Below, in pieces: positions 19,438 through 28,189 of a DNA stretch of 57,953 nt. The first letter of the stretch is position 1. Each line of letters begins with the position of its first letter. The position numbers were made by a program, and so were the translations under genes. A model generated the notes under the pieces. The model had not been told where the DNA came from and made no database searches. It worked only from the letters and a program-made list of their open reading frames with translations. The DNA comes from Erysipelotrichaceae bacterium (GTDB lineage: Bacteria > Bacillota_I > Bacilli_A > Erysipelotrichales > Coprobacillaceae): NCBI GenBank assembly GCA_021201655.1, contig JAJQEL010000057.1, positions 1 to 57,953 of the forward strand. Direction: 5' to 3'.

Positions 19438-19876
19438 TTATTCATTATTTTCATAAAATATTATAAAACTAATCAATAATGCAACAGCAATCATCATATA
19501 TACGAGATATGAATATTTTGCAGATCCAATCACATTAACAATGCACGAAGCTTCTGCACCATAATTATTGGATACTGTGATAATTGCTGAGCCTTCATCT
19601 ATTGCAGTTACTTCCCCATTATAATTAACAATAGCAACATCTTCATCACTTGATGTCCATACAAATGATACATCAACATCATTAGATTCTATAATTGCAT
19701 TTAATGTAGTAGTTTTTACAGTTTGCAATGTTACTTTATTTTTATCAAGTGTTAAGGATGTATCAGCAAGTGCAGGATTAACACTTATGATAAAAAACAA
19801 ACCCAACTACAAATACACACAATACAAATTCATATAATGATTGTTTTAAATCATGGCACACAATATTCTTTAACAT
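19438..19876 (-). pseudogene. Frameshifted Big2-domain membrane-anchored surface protein
   Basis: An open frame from a TTG at 19806 encodes part of a signal peptide ending NPALA, one Big2 Ig-like domain (about 20-95) and a C-terminal membrane segment with an acidic tail. The good ribosome site AAGGAG sits instead before an ATG at 19876, whose frame starts MLKNIVCHDLK and stops after 32 codons. Removing one T from the six-T run (A run at 19792-19797 on the plus strand) joins the two frames into one protein with a proper signal peptide. It may be a broken gene, a sequencing or assembly error, or a slippage switch. The Big2 repeats resemble those of the PIG-L protein. Confidence 0.7.
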
Positions 19877-19969
19877 AAAAACTCCTTCAAAATTTCTTTA
19901 TGATTTTATCACATTAAATATATTGAATGATTTGTATCAAAAAATTGGACAAAATAATGATAAACAAAA

Positions 19970-19992
19970 AAGCTAGATACAATCTAGCTTAA
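19970..19992 (-). terminator. Terminator of the amino-acid ABC transporter operon
   Basis: AAGCTAGAT and ATCTAGCTT pair around TGT on the minus strand, followed by a T run; it overlaps the last codons of the ATPase gene. Confidence 0.9.
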
Positions 19993-20778
19993 TAACATTC
20001 TATCATTAACAAATTCATGATCACTGACTTCTTCAAATTTCTTTAATAAATCAGATACCTTGAGATTTTTCTTTTCTTCACCTTTAATATCAAAGATAAT
20101 ACGTCCTTCATACATCATAATCAAACGATTGCCAACATCTATTGCATCCTGCATATTATGCGTTACCATCATTGCAGTTAAGTGTTGTTCACTGATAATT
20201 TCATTTGTTAGGGTTAAAACCTTAGCACTAGTGGCTGGATCTAAGGCAGCAGTATGTTCATCTAAAAGAAGTAATTTAGGTTTTTGTAATGTAGCCATTA
20301 ATAAAGTAATAGCCTGTCTTTGTCCACCTGAAAGTAATCCTACTTTCGTTGTTAGACGTTCCTCTAAACCTAAACCTAAAGATTTCACTATTTCATAATA
20401 CTGTTTCTTTTCTTCTTTCGTAATACCCCATCTTAAACCTCTTTTTTGCCCTCTTCTTTTAGCTAAAGCAAGGTTTTCAATAATCTGCATATCACTTGCA
20501 GTTCCTAACATAGGATCTTGAAATAAACGGCCAATTTTTTTAGCTCTTTGATATTCTGGCTGTAATGATATATCTTCGCCATCTAACGTAATAATACCTG
20601 AATCCATAGGATATAAACCAGATATCATATTAAGCAATGTTGATTTACCTGCTCCATTACCACCAATAATGGTAACAAAATCACCATCATCCAATTCTAA
20701 ACATATTTCATGCAATACTTTCTTTTCATTAACAGTACCAAGGTTAAATGTTTTACTTACATTTTCTAATTTAAGCAT
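19984..20778 (-). CDS. ABC transporter ATP-binding protein (TrpZ/COG1101-like)
   Basis: This is the ATPase subunit of an importer formed with the two genes before it. Walker A is GGNGAGKST (about 38-46), the signature LSGGQRQ (about 148-154) and Walker B LLLLDEHTAALD. The extended RLFQDPMLGTASDMQIIENLALAKRRG region is typical of the COG1101 group, which works with COG4120 permeases and COG2984 binding proteins. At 264 residues it is full length. It follows the permease by 1 bp and ends in a terminator, so it closes the operon. Expression should follow the T-box leader at 22735-22980. Confidence 0.9.
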   Translation of the reverse strand: MLKLENVSKTFNLGTVNEKKVLHEICLELDDGDFVTIIGGNGAGKSTLLNMISGLYPMDSGIITLDGEDISLQPEYQRAKKIGRLFQDPMLGTASDMQIIENLALAKRRGQKRGLRWGITKEEKKQYYEIVKSLGLGLEERLTTKVGLLSGGQRQAITLLMATLQKPKLLLLDEHTAALDPATSAKVLTLTNEIISEQHLTAMMVTHNMQDAIDVGNRLIMMYEGRIIFDIKGEEKKNLKVSDLLKKFEEVSDHEFVNDRMLLS

Positions 20779-20779
20779 A

Positions 20780-21712
20780 TTATTTATCCTCCTTGCCTGT
20801 TAATTTTTTATATGTAGCTAATTGTTGTTGTTTAGCTAGTATTGTAGGTACAGTTAAAGCAATAGCGACAATAATGGCTGTTAAAAGCTTCAAATCATCG
20901 GTATTCAAACCTAATTGTAAAACCAAAGAAACAATGCATCGATAAATCATAGAACCAACTACAACGGAAAACAATGTTAAAGCAAAATTAGATTTCTTAA
21001 ATCTAAAAATAACCTCTCCTATAACAATACTTGCGAGTGCGATAACAATTGCTCCAGTACCAGCTCTAACATCACTGGCTTGTCCATATAATGTATTAAG
21101 TGAACCAGATAAAGCAACTAAGGCATTCGCTAACATAAGCCCTAATAATTTCATCATATCTGTATTAATACCAAGTGATCTGGCCATTTGTTCATTATTA
21201 CCAGTTGCTCTAAAAGCAGAACCTGTTTCTGTTCCAAAGAACCAATAAAGTAATACGATAACAAGTAAAGTCATTGAACCAGCAATGCCAAATGTGACAT
21301 AATAACGACTAATACCCAATTGCTTTGCAAGGGTAGCAAATAAAGTATTACCTGCTGAAGTTAAAGGTAGATTTGCACGGCTACCCATGATTCTTAAATT
21401 AATGGAATATAAACCAATCTGTGTCAGGATTCCAGCTAAAATAGCTGGAATCTGACATTTTGTAAGTAACATACCTGTCACAAAGCCTGCTAATGCTCCT
21501 GCCAACATAGCAATCAATATAGCAAGCAAAGGATGGATCCCATTTAATACGCATACAGCGCAAACAGCACCACCTGTAGCGAAACTGCCATCAACTGTCA
21601 TATCAGCAATATTCAATAGTCTAAATGTAATATAAACGCCTAGTACTAAAAATCCCCAGATTAATCCTAAGTCAATCGCGCCTAAATACGTATAAAATAG
21701 TCCCATAAGCAA
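20780..21712 (-). CDS. ABC transporter permease (TrpY/COG4120-like)
   Basis: This is the membrane subunit of the importer, 310 residues with about eight to nine hydrophobic segments. The features GLIWGFLVLGVYITFRLLNIADMTVDGSF and EGSAFRATGNN-like (TGSAFRATGNNEQMARSLGI) match the branched-chain-type permease fold used by the tryptophan/tyrosine-type transporters. It starts 4 bp after the binding protein and is followed almost directly by the ATPase. Confidence 0.9.
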   Translation of the reverse strand: MLMGLFYTYLGAIDLGLIWGFLVLGVYITFRLLNIADMTVDGSFATGGAVCAVCVLNGIHPLLAILIAMLAGALAGFVTGMLLTKCQIPAILAGILTQIGLYSINLRIMGSRANLPLTSAGNTLFATLAKQLGISRYYVTFGIAGSMTLLVIVLLYWFFGTETGSAFRATGNNEQMARSLGINTDMMKLLGLMLANALVALSGSLNTLYGQASDVRAGTGAIVIALASIVIGEVIFRFKKSNFALTLFSVVVGSMIYRCIVSLVLQLGLNTDDLKLLTAIIVAIALTVPTILAKQQQLATYKKLTGKEDK

Positions 21713-21716
21713 ACCT

Positions 21717-22700
21717 CTATTCTACAAATGTTGCATCAGGATAATCTTCTTGATTAATAGTAATACCACATTTTTCTGCAATTGTTAAGTTAATTGTCAT
21801 TGCACAATCTTCAGCAGCTAAATATTCAATTGGTGTTTCAGCAGCTGTAGTTTCACCATTTAAAATAGCTAAAGCTTGTTCACCAGCAATAACACCTAAA
21901 CTATAATAGTTAATACCATAAGTAGCTAAACCCCCATTATTAACCATACCTTCTTCACCAACAATACATGGGATTTGATATTGAGAAGTAATAGCTTCAA
22001 CACTACTCATATAAGTAGCTAATAAGTTATCAGTTGGAATATAAACAACATCTTGACCATCAGAAGCAATTTGATTAACAACAGCATCGATATCATTAGT
22101 ATCAGAAACTGTATAAATCTTATAATCTAAACCTAATTCTTCAGCAGTTGCAACAGCAAGATCACCTTGAATTATTGAGTTTTCTTCGCTACCACAATAT
22201 AAGATAGCTACACTTTGTGTATCTGGTAATAATTCCATCATCAAATCAAATTGAACAGCTACTGGAGTCAAATCAGAAGCACCAGTCACATTTCCACCTG
22301 GAGCGTCGTTACTTTCTACTAAACCAACAGATTCATAATCAGTAATCGCACTACCAACAATTGTAATGTCACTTGTTGCAGCTGCAGCAGCTTGAGCGGC
22401 TGGAGTAGCAATCGCATAAATTAAATCATTACCATCATTAACTAACTTATCAGAGATTGTTGTACAGTTAGATTGATCTCCACCAGCAACCTGATAATCA
22501 ATATTATCTTCACTGATACCTGCTGCTACTACAGTATCCACAAAACCTTCATAAGAAGCGTCCAACGCATCATGTTGCATATATTGGATAACACCAATCT
22601 TTACTTCTGATAAATCAGTTGATGATGAAGTATCATCTGTTGAACTACATCCAGCAAGGATTAATCCTAAAGCAACTAACCCTGTTAACAATTTTTTCAT
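21717..22700 (-). CDS. ABC transporter substrate-binding lipoprotein (TrpX/COG2984-like)
   Basis: This 327-residue lipoprotein captures the ligand outside the cell. A signal peptide with the lipobox LAGC places the lipidated cysteine near residue 18. The mature part has two lobes of the COG2984 fold (VKIGVIQYMQHDALDASYEGF at the start, AIATPAAQAAAA in the middle). I chose the ATG at 22700, which begins a normal signal peptide and has AGGAG upstream; the longer in-frame start runs into the T-box terminator. The leader's phenylalanine specifier suggests that the ligand is phenylalanine or a related aromatic compound. That is inferred from the leader; no ligand-binding residue was used. Confidence 0.9.
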   Translation of the reverse strand: MKKLLTGLVALGLILAGCSSTDDTSSSTDLSEVKIGVIQYMQHDALDASYEGFVDTVVAAGISEDNIDYQVAGGDQSNCTTISDKLVNDGNDLIYAIATPAAQAAAAATSDITIVGSAITDYESVGLVESNDAPGGNVTGASDLTPVAVQFDLMMELLPDTQSVAILYCGSEENSIIQGDLAVATAEELGLDYKIYTVSDTNDIDAVVNQIASDGQDVVYIPTDNLLATYMSSVEAITSQYQIPCIVGEEGMVNNGGLATYGINYYSLGVIAGEQALAILNGETTAAETPIEYLAAEDCAMTINLTIAEKCGITINQEDYPDATFVE

Positions 22701-22734
22701 AATATCTCTTTCTCCTCTCTTCTCTACAAATAAA

Positions 22735-22980
22735 AAAACACTCATCCAAAGAGGACGAGTGATCGTGGTACCACCTCAGTTTGTCATTACTTTACAGTAA
22801 TAACCTTCATAAGCTCTATCAAGCTCTTCATAAGTAACGTTATGATGACGGCTGCCCCTTATCAAAGCAACGACTCCGTGGTGAATTCAAAGCTCTTCAA
22901 CGTATAATTTGCACCAACCATTATATCTCTAATGTCTCAAGAACTTTTACTATGTCACATCAATGTCTTTATTTGTATAT
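22735..22980 (-). ncRNA. T-box leader with a TTC (phenylalanine) specifier
   Basis: The transcript carries the T-box signature AGGTGGTACCACG (22764-22776 on the minus strand), the apical-loop motif GGTTGGTGC flanked by TATAAT/ATTATA, an AGTA specifier-loop motif and a terminator stem ACTCGTCC/GGATGAGT followed by seven T (22733-22761). A stem AAGTTCTT/AAGAGCTT leads straight to the specifier loop, in which GAA-TTC-AC places codon TTC at 22883-22885. The alaS leader in this window shows the same AA-codon-AC context, which supports the reading. Uncharged tRNA-Phe would therefore turn on the transporter operon. Confidence 0.85.
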
Positions 22981-22986
22981 AAAATA

Positions 22987-23015
22987 ATAATACCCAAATG
23001 ATAAAACTTTGTCAA
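22987..23015 (-). promoter_or_regulatory. Promoter of the T-box/ABC transporter operon
   Basis: Consensus -35 TTGACA (23010-23015) and -10 TATTAT (22987-22992) with a 17-bp spacer; transcription would start near 22980, at the 5' end of the T-box RNA. Confidence 0.8.
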
Positions 23016-23039
23016 TATAAAAAGTAATTTCTCAAATAA

Positions 23040-23063
23040 AAAAAACAGATCTCTCTGTTTATA
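23040..23063 (-). terminator. Terminator of the DUF421 gene
   Basis: AAACAGA and TCTGTTT pair around GAGA on the minus strand with a T run after it, about 40 bp past the stop codon. Confidence 0.8.
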
Positions 23064-23097
23064 TTTCATATTTACCAACTAATGATAAAATACCATA

Positions 23098-23736
23098 TCA
23101 TTTTTCTTTTTCAATATAATACAAACGATCATGTTCTAAAATACAATAAAATATCTTAGTATAATCATCAATACCATGTTTCTTTAATTGTTTTATAAGC
23201 CAATCTTCATTTCTATTGATAAGTTTTAAAGCAGGATAATTGATTTCGCCATTATTGATAAGAGATTCTGGTAACTCAATTTGACTTTTTTGACTTTCAA
23301 TAATAGACAATTCTCCATCTATTTCCATAATCGCAAACTCTACTTCAGATAATGAACCAATTCCCTGTTCACGTAAATGATGACATAAATCATCCACTGT
23401 ATAATTGAGTGCTGCCATTTTTTCTTGATCAAGCTTACCTTTATAAACAATGAAGGTTGGATGCCCTTCTAATGCGACTTTAATTTTCTTGTTTTTCATC
23501 GCAATATAAGTACATATTTTATCCAATACAACAATCACTAAAACAGCTAAAGCAGCTTGTATAAAATCAACATTATCATCACCAATAGACATTGTTACTA
23601 ATTCACTAATAATCAAAAAAGCAATCAAATCAGCTACTGATAATTTACTCATTTCGTTCTTACCTAAAAATCTTAATACAATTACCAAGAAAAAATAAGC
23701 ACCAATACATTCTATAAATATTTCTACATATTTCAT
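23098..23736 (-). CDS. DUF421 (YetF/YrbG-like) membrane protein
   Basis: This 212-residue protein has three N-terminal membrane segments (about 5-25, 33-52, 58-78) followed by two small cytoplasmic alpha/beta repeats. The diagnostic family stretches are RFLGKNEMSKLSVADLIAFLIISELV and EGHPTFIVYKGKLDQEKM. Members are common in spore formers, some linked to spore or germination functions (YdfS/YetF types), but the biochemical role is unknown. It is a single gene divergent from the small membrane protein next door. Confidence 0.88.
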   Translation of the reverse strand: MKYVEIFIECIGAYFFLVIVLRFLGKNEMSKLSVADLIAFLIISELVTMSIGDDNVDFIQAALAVLVIVVLDKICTYIAMKNKKIKVALEGHPTFIVYKGKLDQEKMAALNYTVDDLCHHLREQGIGSLSEVEFAIMEIDGELSIIESQKSQIELPESLINNGEINYPALKLINRNEDWLIKQLKKHGIDDYTKIFYCILEHDRLYYIEKEK

Positions 23737-23776
23737 AAAATTGTTCTCCTTTACATATAATGGACTAGGAGGTCAT

Positions 23777-24121
23777 ATGAAACAAACAATACGTATATAT
23801 TTGATAACCATATTATTATTTCTTATTCCCTTTATCGCTATTTCATTTATTTTGGCCATTCTTTCTTATTTCATGCAGATAAATTTTGATATTATTATTC
23901 AAGTATTATCTTATATCATATTAATTATATCAGCGATGTATTTTACTTCTGCTTTGACCTACCATAGATTAAAACATTGTTTGCTATTTGCCTTGTTTTA
24001 TTTCTTATTAAGTTTGTTGATTCATTTAGGTAATCTACATTATATTCACCTATTAGCTAAACCATTACTATTTATAGTCATTGGCATAATTAAAGAAATA
24101 CGTGCAAGAAAAAACGCCTAA
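23777..24121 (+). CDS. Small membrane protein, possibly TIGR04086 family
   Basis: This 114-residue protein has four hydrophobic segments (about 5-28, 35-55, 63-82, 86-104) and a basic tail. Size and topology resemble the TIGR04086 family of Firmicutes membrane proteins, whose function is unknown; the match is by pattern only. I chose the ATG at 23777 because AGGAGG precedes it by 5 nt; the earlier in-frame ATG has no such site. It converges on greA and shares its terminator. Confidence 0.65.
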   Translation: MKQTIRIYLITILLFLIPFIAISFILAILSYFMQINFDIIIQVLSYIILIISAMYFTSALTYHRLKHCLLFALFYFLLSLLIHLGNLHYIHLLAKPLLFIVIGIIKEIRARKNA

Positions 24122-24133
24122 TGGCGTTTTTTA
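24108..24133. terminator. Shared bidirectional terminator
   Basis: AAAAAACGCC and GGCGTTTTTT pair around TAAT. It can end the small membrane protein transcript (+) and the greA transcript (-), whose stop codons lie on either side. Confidence 0.92.
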
Positions 24134-24613
24134 AGATAAATATTCAATATTTAAGATTTTAACTTCATAAGGATCAGCTACACCTACACTAACAATTTCA
24201 TTGACACCATGATCAATAATTGCTTTTGCTAGTGGAGATTCATTAGAAATCTTACCATTTAATGGATCAGTTTCAGTACTACCAACAATCTGATAAACTT
24301 CAGGCTCAGCATCACTTTCTGATAAATCTAAAATTGTAACAGTAGCTCCAGGTTTGGCAACTGAACTATCTAATTGTGATTCATCAATGATAATTGCATT
24401 CGTCAGCATTTGTTCAATTTCATTAATTCTTGATTGAATTTGTGCTTGTTTATCTCTTGCAGCATCATAATCAGCATTTTCTGATAAGTCACCTTGTGAA
24501 CGTGCTAATTGTAATTCTTCAATAACTTTAGGTCTTTCAACATTAATTAAATTCTCTTTTTCCTGTTGTAACTTTTCAATACCACTTTGGGTTAATAATA
24601 CTTCATTAGCCAT
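24131..24613 (-). CDS. greA: Transcription elongation factor GreA
   Basis: GreA enters the RNA polymerase secondary channel and triggers cleavage of backtracked RNA. The N-terminal coiled coil carries the acidic tip LARSQGDLSENADYDAARDKQ (about 39-59), and the C-terminal FKBP-like domain ends near NGKISNESPLAKAI. At 160 residues it is normal. I chose the ATG at 24613 because GAGGTG lies 7 nt upstream. In Bacillus greA directly follows udk; here an AAA ATPase gene is inserted between them. Confidence 0.96.
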   Translation of the reverse strand: MANEVLLTQSGIEKLQQEKENLINVERPKVIEELQLARSQGDLSENADYDAARDKQAQIQSRINEIEQMLTNAIIIDESQLDSSVAKPGATVTILDLSESDAEPEVYQIVGSTETDPLNGKISNESPLAKAIIDHGVNEIVSVGVADPYEVKILNIEYLS

Positions 24614-24670
24614 TTGTATCACCTCGCATGCATTAATATATCATAAAACAGTGAAAATTACTAGGATTAA

Positions 24671-26242
24671 TTATTCTTTGTATTTAACAATCTGACAATA
24701 ATGTTTTTTATATTCTTTACTATGAGGGTCTTTATTATATGAAATACCAATCAATAACAGATTACCTAAATAATGGTTTAAAGAAGCATAGTATTCTTTT
24801 TCTAATATTTGATTGATAGCTATATCAGTATCTTTTTGCCATTTTAATTCAACGACCATAGCTGGATGAATAGGATTAAATGGTATAAATACAATATCTG
24901 CATAGCCTTTTCCAGATGGTATTTCTCTTAAAATGGTATAATAGTTATTAGCAGCCATATAGGCAAAATCCACTGTATAAGCTAAAGCATTCTCATCATT
25001 GTATTGGATAATGGAAACCAGTTGATGAGCTTTTTCAATGTACTGTGCTGCTTTTTCTTCATCCATATTCCATGTGGCTTTTAATAATTCTTGTGAGTTT
25101 TTAATAATCTCAGCTTCTTTCCAAGATAATTGTGATATAGCTCTACTAAATGAATCAACCACTTCCTTATTGGGTATATATACTTCGTCATAATTTTGAT
25201 CGTAACCTAAATATCCAAAATGAACAAGCAATGTTAAAACATCATCTTTATCATTTAATAATGAAACATCATTTCTAAAAGTTCGAGGATTAATAATGAT
25301 TCTTTCACCACCTAAAAGCTTCATAATATCATCTTTCAAACCATCAAAATTCATATTAATATATAGCTTTAAATCTTCAAAATTACTTGTATCAACCCAA
25401 TAACTCTTACAAATTTTTTTAGTAATTGCCTGAATGATAGAACGAGGGCTATAAATTGAAACATGATTATTGAGATGATATCCATCATACCATGACTTTA
25501 CTTCTTCATAGTCCATTTGATATTGAGTACATAAATCCTTGACTTCTTCAACAGTAAATCCCATATATTCTTCTAAAGGAGTTGCTGATATCATTGTTAT
25601 TTCTTCAAACATATTAAATGTGCTTTGATCATCACTTTTTTTTATTGGTAATATACCAGTTATATAAACAAGTTCTACATAAGGTTGATCTTTAAAAAGA
25701 ACATCTAAATAATCTATATATTTCACTTTTTCTTTTTCCACAATATCTTTGTTTCTAAGCACACAGTCCCATTCATCGATAATAAATATAAACTTACTTT
25801 TTGTTTTTGCGTATATTTTAGAAAATGCAGCGGTTAATGTATGACGATTTATTTTAAAATCATATTCTTCAAATAATTCATCAATGATATCATCATTCAT
25901 ATAATCTATCATATCTTTAACAGAAGATGACTGCTTATAAAATTTTAACATATTAATGAATACAACATTATGTTGGTTAAGATGCTGATGATAGTTATCG
26001 CATTGAGATATTTTTAAATTATCAAATAGACCTGACGAATCGCATCCTTTAGAGTAATATGCTACCAACATATTAGCATCTGTACTTTTGCCAAAACGAC
26101 GTGGTCTAGCAATACATAAAAATCTTTCTTTAATATTCAATCTACTATTCGTATATTTTATTAATAAAGATTTATCTACACAAATTGGTGATTGCTTTAG
26201 TGTTATAAAATCACTATTATCAGGATTTAAATAAATACCCAT
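24671..26242 (-). CDS. AAA ATPase with C-terminal PD-(D/E)XK nuclease-like domain
   Basis: This 523-residue protein belongs to the AAA-ATPase-like/DUF1703 group that is abundant in gut bacteria. The P-loop is RPRRFGKST (46-54), Walker B is FIFIIDEWD (about 151-159), and the C-terminal domain has GKGYADIVFIP and MVVELKWQ, where the D and E-x-K match a PD-(D/E)XK core. The function is unknown; proposed roles include DNA processing or mobile element and defense activity. It sits between the conserved neighbours udk and greA and starts after the udk terminator, as expected for an insertion. GAGGAGG precedes the ATG. Confidence 0.88.
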   Translation of the reverse strand: MGIYLNPDNSDFITLKQSPICVDKSLLIKYTNSRLNIKERFLCIARPRRFGKSTDANMLVAYYSKGCDSSGLFDNLKISQCDNYHQHLNQHNVVFINMLKFYKQSSSVKDMIDYMNDDIIDELFEEYDFKINRHTLTAAFSKIYAKTKSKFIFIIDEWDCVLRNKDIVEKEKVKYIDYLDVLFKDQPYVELVYITGILPIKKSDDQSTFNMFEEITMISATPLEEYMGFTVEEVKDLCTQYQMDYEEVKSWYDGYHLNNHVSIYSPRSIIQAITKKICKSYWVDTSNFEDLKLYINMNFDGLKDDIMKLLGGERIIINPRTFRNDVSLLNDKDDVLTLLVHFGYLGYDQNYDEVYIPNKEVVDSFSRAISQLSWKEAEIIKNSQELLKATWNMDEEKAAQYIEKAHQLVSIIQYNDENALAYTVDFAYMAANNYYTILREIPSGKGYADIVFIPFNPIHPAMVVELKWQKDTDIAINQILEKEYYASLNHYLGNLLLIGISYNKDPHSKEYKKHYCQIVKYKE

Positions 26243-26288
26243 ACTATCATCCTCCTCATATGCTCATTATACCATAAACAAGCCTTTT

Positions 26289-26315
26289 TATATAGCAAAA
26301 AAACTCTCATAAGAG
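26289..26315 (-). terminator. Terminator of udk operon
   Basis: AAACTCTC and GAGAGTTT pair around TTAT on the minus strand, followed by TTTT, right after the udk stop codon. Confidence 0.92.
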
Positions 26316-26318
26316 AGT

Positions 26319-26945
26319 TTAATCTTCAACGATACTTTTGATTTTAGTAATCAGTAAATCAATAGCGACATAGTTATTGCCCCCTTCAGGTATAATAATA
26401 TGTGCATATTTCTTGGATGGTTCAATGAAAGTTTCATGCATCGGTCTAACAGTATTAAGGTATTGATTACAAACAGAATCCAAACTACGGCCTCGTTCTT
26501 CAATATCTCTTTTTAAACGTCTAATGAAACGAATATCACTAGCGGTATCAACATAAACAAGAATATCACAAATATCTCTAACTTTTTCTTCTGCTAAAAC
26601 AAATATTCCTTCAACAATAATAACATCTCTACCTTCCACTGTTTCGGTGATATCACTATGGGTATGTAGTGTATAATCATAAGTTGGTTTTTCAATTGTT
26701 TCTTTGTTTTTGAGCTGTTTTAATTGTTCTACAAGTAAATCGGTATCAAAAGCAAAAGGATGATCATAATTTGTTTTCACACGCTCTTCAAAGCTTAGAT
26801 TGCTTTGATCTTTGTAGTAATCATCTTGTTTAATAATACGTACTTGATGTTGACCCTTAAAATAATCATAAAGCTGAAGTGCAATAGACGTTTTTCCTGA
26901 AGCACTTCCTCCTGCAATACCTATAATAACTGCTTGATCTCTCAT
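26319..26945 (-). CDS. udk: Uridine kinase
   Basis: Udk phosphorylates uridine and cytidine with GTP or ATP for pyrimidine salvage. The P-loop GGSASGKT is at 12-19, and [28 protein letters not shown] and DVIIVEGIF are family signatures. The 208-residue length is standard. It overlaps trhP2 by 4 bp at the end of the mltG-trmR-trhP1-trhP2-udk run, the same order as in B. subtilis. Confidence 0.97.
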   Translation of the reverse strand: MRDQAVIIGIAGGSASGKTSIALQLYDYFKGQHQVRIIKQDDYYKDQSNLSFEERVKTNYDHPFAFDTDLLVEQLKQLKNKETIEKPTYDYTLHTHSDITETVEGRDVIIVEGIFVLAEEKVRDICDILVYVDTASDIRFIRRLKRDIEERGRSLDSVCNQYLNTVRPMHETFIEPSKKYAHIIIPEGGNNYVAIDLLITKIKSIVED

Positions 26946-28189
26946 CGTATAACCTTCCTTCCCATATCATTTTTTTCGACATATTGATCACATTCTATAT
27001 ATAAGATTTCCATTGGATGATTAGCCACATCCACTTCTTCTTTATCCTCATTATATATTTTTTTAACAATAAAGAAAAGATTAGAATGACTTGGCGAAAA
27101 AATTTCTATTTTGTCACCTACTTTAAAATAGTTACGCTGTTCAATAGTAGCTATATGACTTTCTTCATCATAATCAATAACACGCAACACAAATTCCTGG
27201 GTTGGATGTTCATCACGGATATTGTATAGTTGTTCATTAACACCAGGATTTTCATAAAAAAAGCCATGGCATAAGGCACGATTAGCAGCTTTTTCTAGTT
27301 CCTTAACATAGAAATCATTCATAATAAAATGATTAGGATCATCACAATAACTATCAATAAGCTTGCGATAAGTCGATACGACGGTGGCAATATAATGTAA
27401 AGACTTCATACGTCCTTCTATCTTAAAAGAATCAACACCTAATTCAATCAATTCACCAATATGATTGACTAAAGCCATATCTTTTGAAGACATGGTAAAA
27501 GGCATGTCATTTTCATTTGTAAGCAATGTATCATTATCATACAAATCATAATACCAGCGACAAGATTGACTACATCCTCCTCTATTAGCATCGCGACGAA
27601 CTAAGTAATTCGACAACATACACCTGCCCGAATAGTGAATACACATGGCACCATGAATAAAATATTCTATGTCCATATCCGTTTCATTTAATATATCTTT
27701 AAGATTCTCATAAGTGACTTCACGTCCCAATACCACACGATCCATGCCCATATCTTGATAAAACTGAATTGCTTTTGTATTTAAAGTAGATAATTGCGTT
27801 GATACATGAACTTCTAATTTCAATTTCATTTCCTTCGCTAACATCATGATATAAGGATCAGCGACAATAATCGCAGTTACCCCAATATCATCTAAAGCCT
27901 GTAAATATTCCTTGATACCCTCTAAATTATTCTGATGCAAAATAATATTACAAGTCACATGTATTTTTGCATGATACTGATTTGCGAAAGCAACCGCTTC
28001 TTTAATATCATCAATAGTAAAATTGGAAGCCTGGCTACGCAAGGAAAATTCCTTACCCCCAATAAATACCGCATCAGCCCCATAAATAATCGCAATCTTT
28101 AATTTCTCTAAATTACCTGCTGGTGATAATAGTTCAGGCTTTTTGATAATTTGTCTTTTTCCATCAATGATTTGACTCACGTTTCTCAT
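26942..28189 (-). CDS. trhP2: Peptidase U32 family tRNA hydroxylation protein (YrrO/TrhP2)
   Basis: Proteins of this family, once annotated as collagenase-like proteases, form 5-hydroxyuridine at tRNA position 34 using prephenate. The 415-residue protein starts with [28 protein letters not shown] and contains EVFVHGAMC-like [38 protein letters not shown] with the clustered cysteines that bind an iron-sulfur centre. It overlaps trhP1 by 26 bp and udk by 4 bp. The pair YrrN-YrrO with TrmR is known in B. subtilis to make mo5U; the same job is inferred here. Confidence 0.9.
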   Translation of the reverse strand: MRNVSQIIDGKRQIIKKPELLSPAGNLEKLKIAIIYGADAVFIGGKEFSLRSQASNFTIDDIKEAVAFANQYHAKIHVTCNIILHQNNLEGIKEYLQALDDIGVTAIIVADPYIMMLAKEMKLKLEVHVSTQLSTLNTKAIQFYQDMGMDRVVLGREVTYENLKDILNETDMDIEYFIHGAMCIHYSGRCMLSNYLVRRDANRGGCSQSCRWYYDLYDNDTLLTNENDMPFTMSSKDMALVNHIGELIELGVDSFKIEGRMKSLHYIATVVSTYRKLIDSYCDDPNHFIMNDFYVKELEKAANRALCHGFFYENPGVNEQLYNIRDEHPTQEFVLRVIDYDEESHIATIEQRNYFKVGDKIEIFSPSHSNLFFIVKKIYNEDKEEVDVANHPMEILYIECDQYVEKNDMGRKVIR

